Part shown: piece by piece, positions 61,433 through 64,000 of the stretch
Numbering within the stretch: the stretch's first letter is position 1
Layout of the letters: each line of letters begins with the position of its first letter
Source: Punica granatum
Taxonomy: Eukaryota > Streptophyta > Magnoliopsida > Myrtales > Lythraceae
Direction of reading: 5' to 3'
DNA length: 64,000 nt
Assembly: GCF_007655135.1 (NCBI RefSeq)
Contig: NC_045127.1
Span: 9,185,001-9,249,000 of the forward strand
Notes under the pieces: model-generated
What the model was told of the DNA's origin: nothing
Database searches by the model: none
What the model saw: the letters and a program-made list of their open reading frames with translations, nothing else
Translations under genes and position numbers: made by a program

Positions 61433-62205
61433 TTTGTTGCTTCATTTCTTCATCAATTAGTTTTGTTCCATAGATATTATGCACTTTTTTAATGAAATTA
61501 GATAGTATTATGCATTTAATTATCATTAATATTATTTTAAATATTTAAATATTATGATTAATTAAATATGTGGTCCGACCTATTGAACTCTCAGTTAAAC
61601 CCATACCCTATCCGGTTCGACATCCGGTCCGGTTCTGATAACACTGCTTTTCTTCAAAGGTTAACATAAAAATTGAGTTGGTTTGCAACCTCTCTACTCC
61701 CTTAAGAAAGGGAGATAACGAGGATTTAATCGCTACTTAAAAAAAACAATGATAACGAGGATGGCTCCATCTCCCTCTTTACATTTTTCTCGGATGATAA
61801 CGAGGATTTAAACGCTACTTTAAAAAAAATACAATATGCATATTGAAAATTAGCAAATGAAGAAACATGAAAGAATTATCAGCCACAAATTGTTATAATT
61901 TTATATATGTTATGACCACGCTTATATAAATTTCTCCATTTCCATGTTATTTTAAAATTTTCCTTCTTTACAATATATTTGTACTCAGTTTCTATTTTTG
62001 ATATATCTCGGGTAAAAGATTATTTTGCTAGTTTAATGTCATTTTACCATTCTGTCAACATGACACATTGACATTGTACGCACGTGGAATAATCATAAAT
62101 GATAGAAATATATTAATGGAAGTTTCACTGGAAAATAATAAGATAAAAAGTTTTAAAAGAATTTAAGATAATTTTTAATTCATCACAATTTAATTGGTCC
62201 TCATA

Positions 62206-62239
62206 AACCCGCGGCAATATGCAAGCTACATTCACTAGT
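62206..62239 (+). mobile_element. Possible Helitron 3' terminus
   Basis: ACCCGCGGCAATATGCAAGC followed by TACATTCACTAGT resembles a decayed GC-rich hairpin a short distance before a CTAG|T end, the usual layout of plant Helitron 3' ends. The matching 5' end was not located. Confidence 0.35.
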
Positions 62240-62511
62240 AATCTTTAAGAACAAAATGGCTTGTTTGTCTATATACCAGAGTGCATAAAAATAAAAGCTA
62301 AAATACCAGACGTGGTGATACAATCTAATGCAAATGAGGATACTCTCAACTCCGTATTAAATGTTTTTTTAATTCCATCTTTCATAAATTTAATGAACTT
62401 TACCACATCTTTTTTGTTAGATAAATTTAATGAGTTGTCTCTGATTATTCCACGTTATTGCATATCAATCACTAATCAAAGTGTCCGCTTAAAAAAAAAA
62501 AGAAGTGAGTT

Positions 62512-62690
62512 GGTTTAAACTGTTCAATACTTGTTTCACTTAAATAAGATATCGGGTTCGAGTCATTATGAATGCATAAAATTCACGCTGAGAAAGCTTT
62601 ACCCTTTAGTGGGTCGATTCGACTCGACTGGATTAGTCTCAATTGGACTTTTCGAATACTAGGGTTCACACTGAAAAAAGTATCAGCAAA
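62512..62690 (+). mobile_element. Probable SINE, family 3
   Basis: B-box-like ATCGGGTTCGAGTCATTATG is followed by AAATTCACGCTGAGAAAGC, AGTGGGTCGATTCGACTCG and AGGGTTCACACTGAAAAAA. This is the plus-strand version of the 25136-25313 element. No clean target-site duplication was seen. Confidence 0.6.
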
Positions 62691-62715
62691 AAAGAAAATT
62701 TCACTCGATAATTTA

Positions 62716-62816
62716 AGGAGCGTTTTGATATTTAAATAACTTAATTACTTTACATACTATAAAAAATTTATACATTCCCAATTTTTTTATATATAAATAC
62801 AGCTCTTTTCCAAACG
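62716..62816. mobile_element. Short Tourist-like MITE candidate
   Basis: AGGAGCGTTTTGATA at the left and TTTTCCAAACG at the right form a weak inverted repeat. TTA flanks at 62713-62715 and 62817-62819. Only 101 bp, so chance is possible. Confidence 0.35.
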
Positions 62817-62950
62817 TTAAATGTAAAGGTCAAATTTGTTTCCACCGAAAAGAAAGTTTGTCCACGACATTTCTTCCTAAAATTTCTTAATCCTTGACCC
62901 AATCTTGCCTTGCCCCTCAATTTTTTTTTCTTTTTTTTTTTTCTGTTGTT

Positions 62951-62977
62951 GGGGGGGGGGGGGGGGGGGGGGGGGGG
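62951..62977 (+). repeat. G27 homopolymer
   Basis: Twenty-seven consecutive guanines follow a T-rich stretch. The true length is uncertain because such runs are hard to sequence. Confidence 0.8.
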
Positions 62978-64000
62978 TTTGTTGTGTTAGTAATATAAGG
63001 ATCTTATCATTACTTAAAAAAGAATAAGAGATGCGTAACAAAAACTAGAAGATAAAAAAATATGGAAAGGATCATCCATGAAAAGCTACATTGGCAAAAT
63101 ACAAGTTAAGAAAACTTGGTTAGGAAAAGGGATAATGATCAGTTGATATATGAGATTCATATGCATATGTGTGTGCATTTATCCCCGTCTCCCAATTATG
63201 ATGATGCATATATTTATGCGTTTATACATACAATCTATTTATATGCCATTTATGAGGAGATAGTCGTCTTTGATGTTCCATTTATATTAGGGGACTAGAT
63301 CATGTCATTCTATAAATTCCACTACGAGCATTTTAACTTGAGTATCATATATCTTAAGTAGATATCCTTTTGGGTGAAATCAGACATATATCTTTTTTAT
63401 AAATTATATAAGACAAAATCAAAATCCATTTGTTTACTGATCGTATTTCTTTATGTGTATTTTGGCATTCGGAAGCCCAACCGATTACAACTAATCCAAC
63501 TTGAGCCAGATCGGTTTCTAAGGAGTAAAACTCTCCCAATCAAGAATGATCTTATTTTTCTATTATTCTTATTATCACGGATAATAAAAGTCCATTAAAT
63601 TCTTATTAAAGTGCTCGTGCAATGTAAGAGTGGATGCTTACTTTCAATTTGTGTGAATAATAAATCCCAAGAAAAATCTTCTTTTTGGATAGTTGACGAG
63701 TTTCGAAGCCGAAAAAGAATCGAAAGTAAGTATTTCAACAAATTATAGTTATTTAATTTTTGATATTTTCTGTAAATATATATATATAGAAGGGATAAAA
63801 ACAAAATTATATGAAATATCGAAAGGTGTCTTAAAAATATCAAGAAAATACATTTTTAAGATTTTATTTATTTCGTTAGTTTTACATCACCAGATATTTC
63901 GAAACTTAATGGCCTGATTAAAGCTCACTAAGTGTAAAACTCTTTAATTGTGAATTTTTACCATTTATAAGACTATAATCCGAAAATTTATTTAAATAAA
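62978..64000. other. AT-rich end of window, no gene seen
   Basis: Only short low-complexity frames. Minus-strand fragments like SINE family 3 (AAGGAGTAAAACTCTCCCAA near 63515-63540, and near 63920-63975) are the only recognisable content. Confidence 0.45.

Overview
The window is nuclear DNA from a flowering plant, most likely a eudicot. It has GT-AG introns, long AT-rich intergenic stretches, and proteins that match Arabidopsis families along their whole length. The species cannot be named from the sequence.

Four protein-coding genes are well supported: (1) a CSLC12-type xyloglucan glucan synthase on the + strand (1743-4999, 5 exons, about 709 aa); (2) a bHLH74-like transcription factor on the - strand (7885-10111, 8 exons, about 414 aa); (3) an AINTEGUMENTA (ANT) AP2-type transcription factor on the - strand (32070-35196, 9 exons including a 9-nt microexon, about 616 aa); (4) a two-RRM hnRNP-like RNA-binding protein on the - strand (50232-51657, 2 exons, about 368 aa). 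They are separate transcription units with no operon-like link. CSLC12 and bHLH74 converge, with about 2.9 kb between their stop codons. All other open frames in the window look like chance or shadow frames.

The rest is intergenic DNA shaped by small non-autonomous transposons. Target-site duplications (TSDs) could be read by eye for many of them: tRNA-derived SINEs of at least three families (23276-23473, 39282-39465, 14476-14629, 47600-47759, 25136-25313); two hAT-type elements with 8-bp TSDs (40808-41368 and 52186-53534, the second holding a tandem array and a nested fold-back); several Tourist-like MITEs with TTA/TAA duplications; and a 215-bp near-complete palindrome with TA duplication (58142-58356). 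A complex direct-repeat block (58576-60120) and possible Helitron ends lie in the last 6 kb.

The most interesting points are the duplicated splice acceptor in the hnRNP-like gene, the full-length palindrome and the nested hAT element. I found no convincing rRNA, true tRNA or known miRNA gene, and no LTR retrotransposon coding region.
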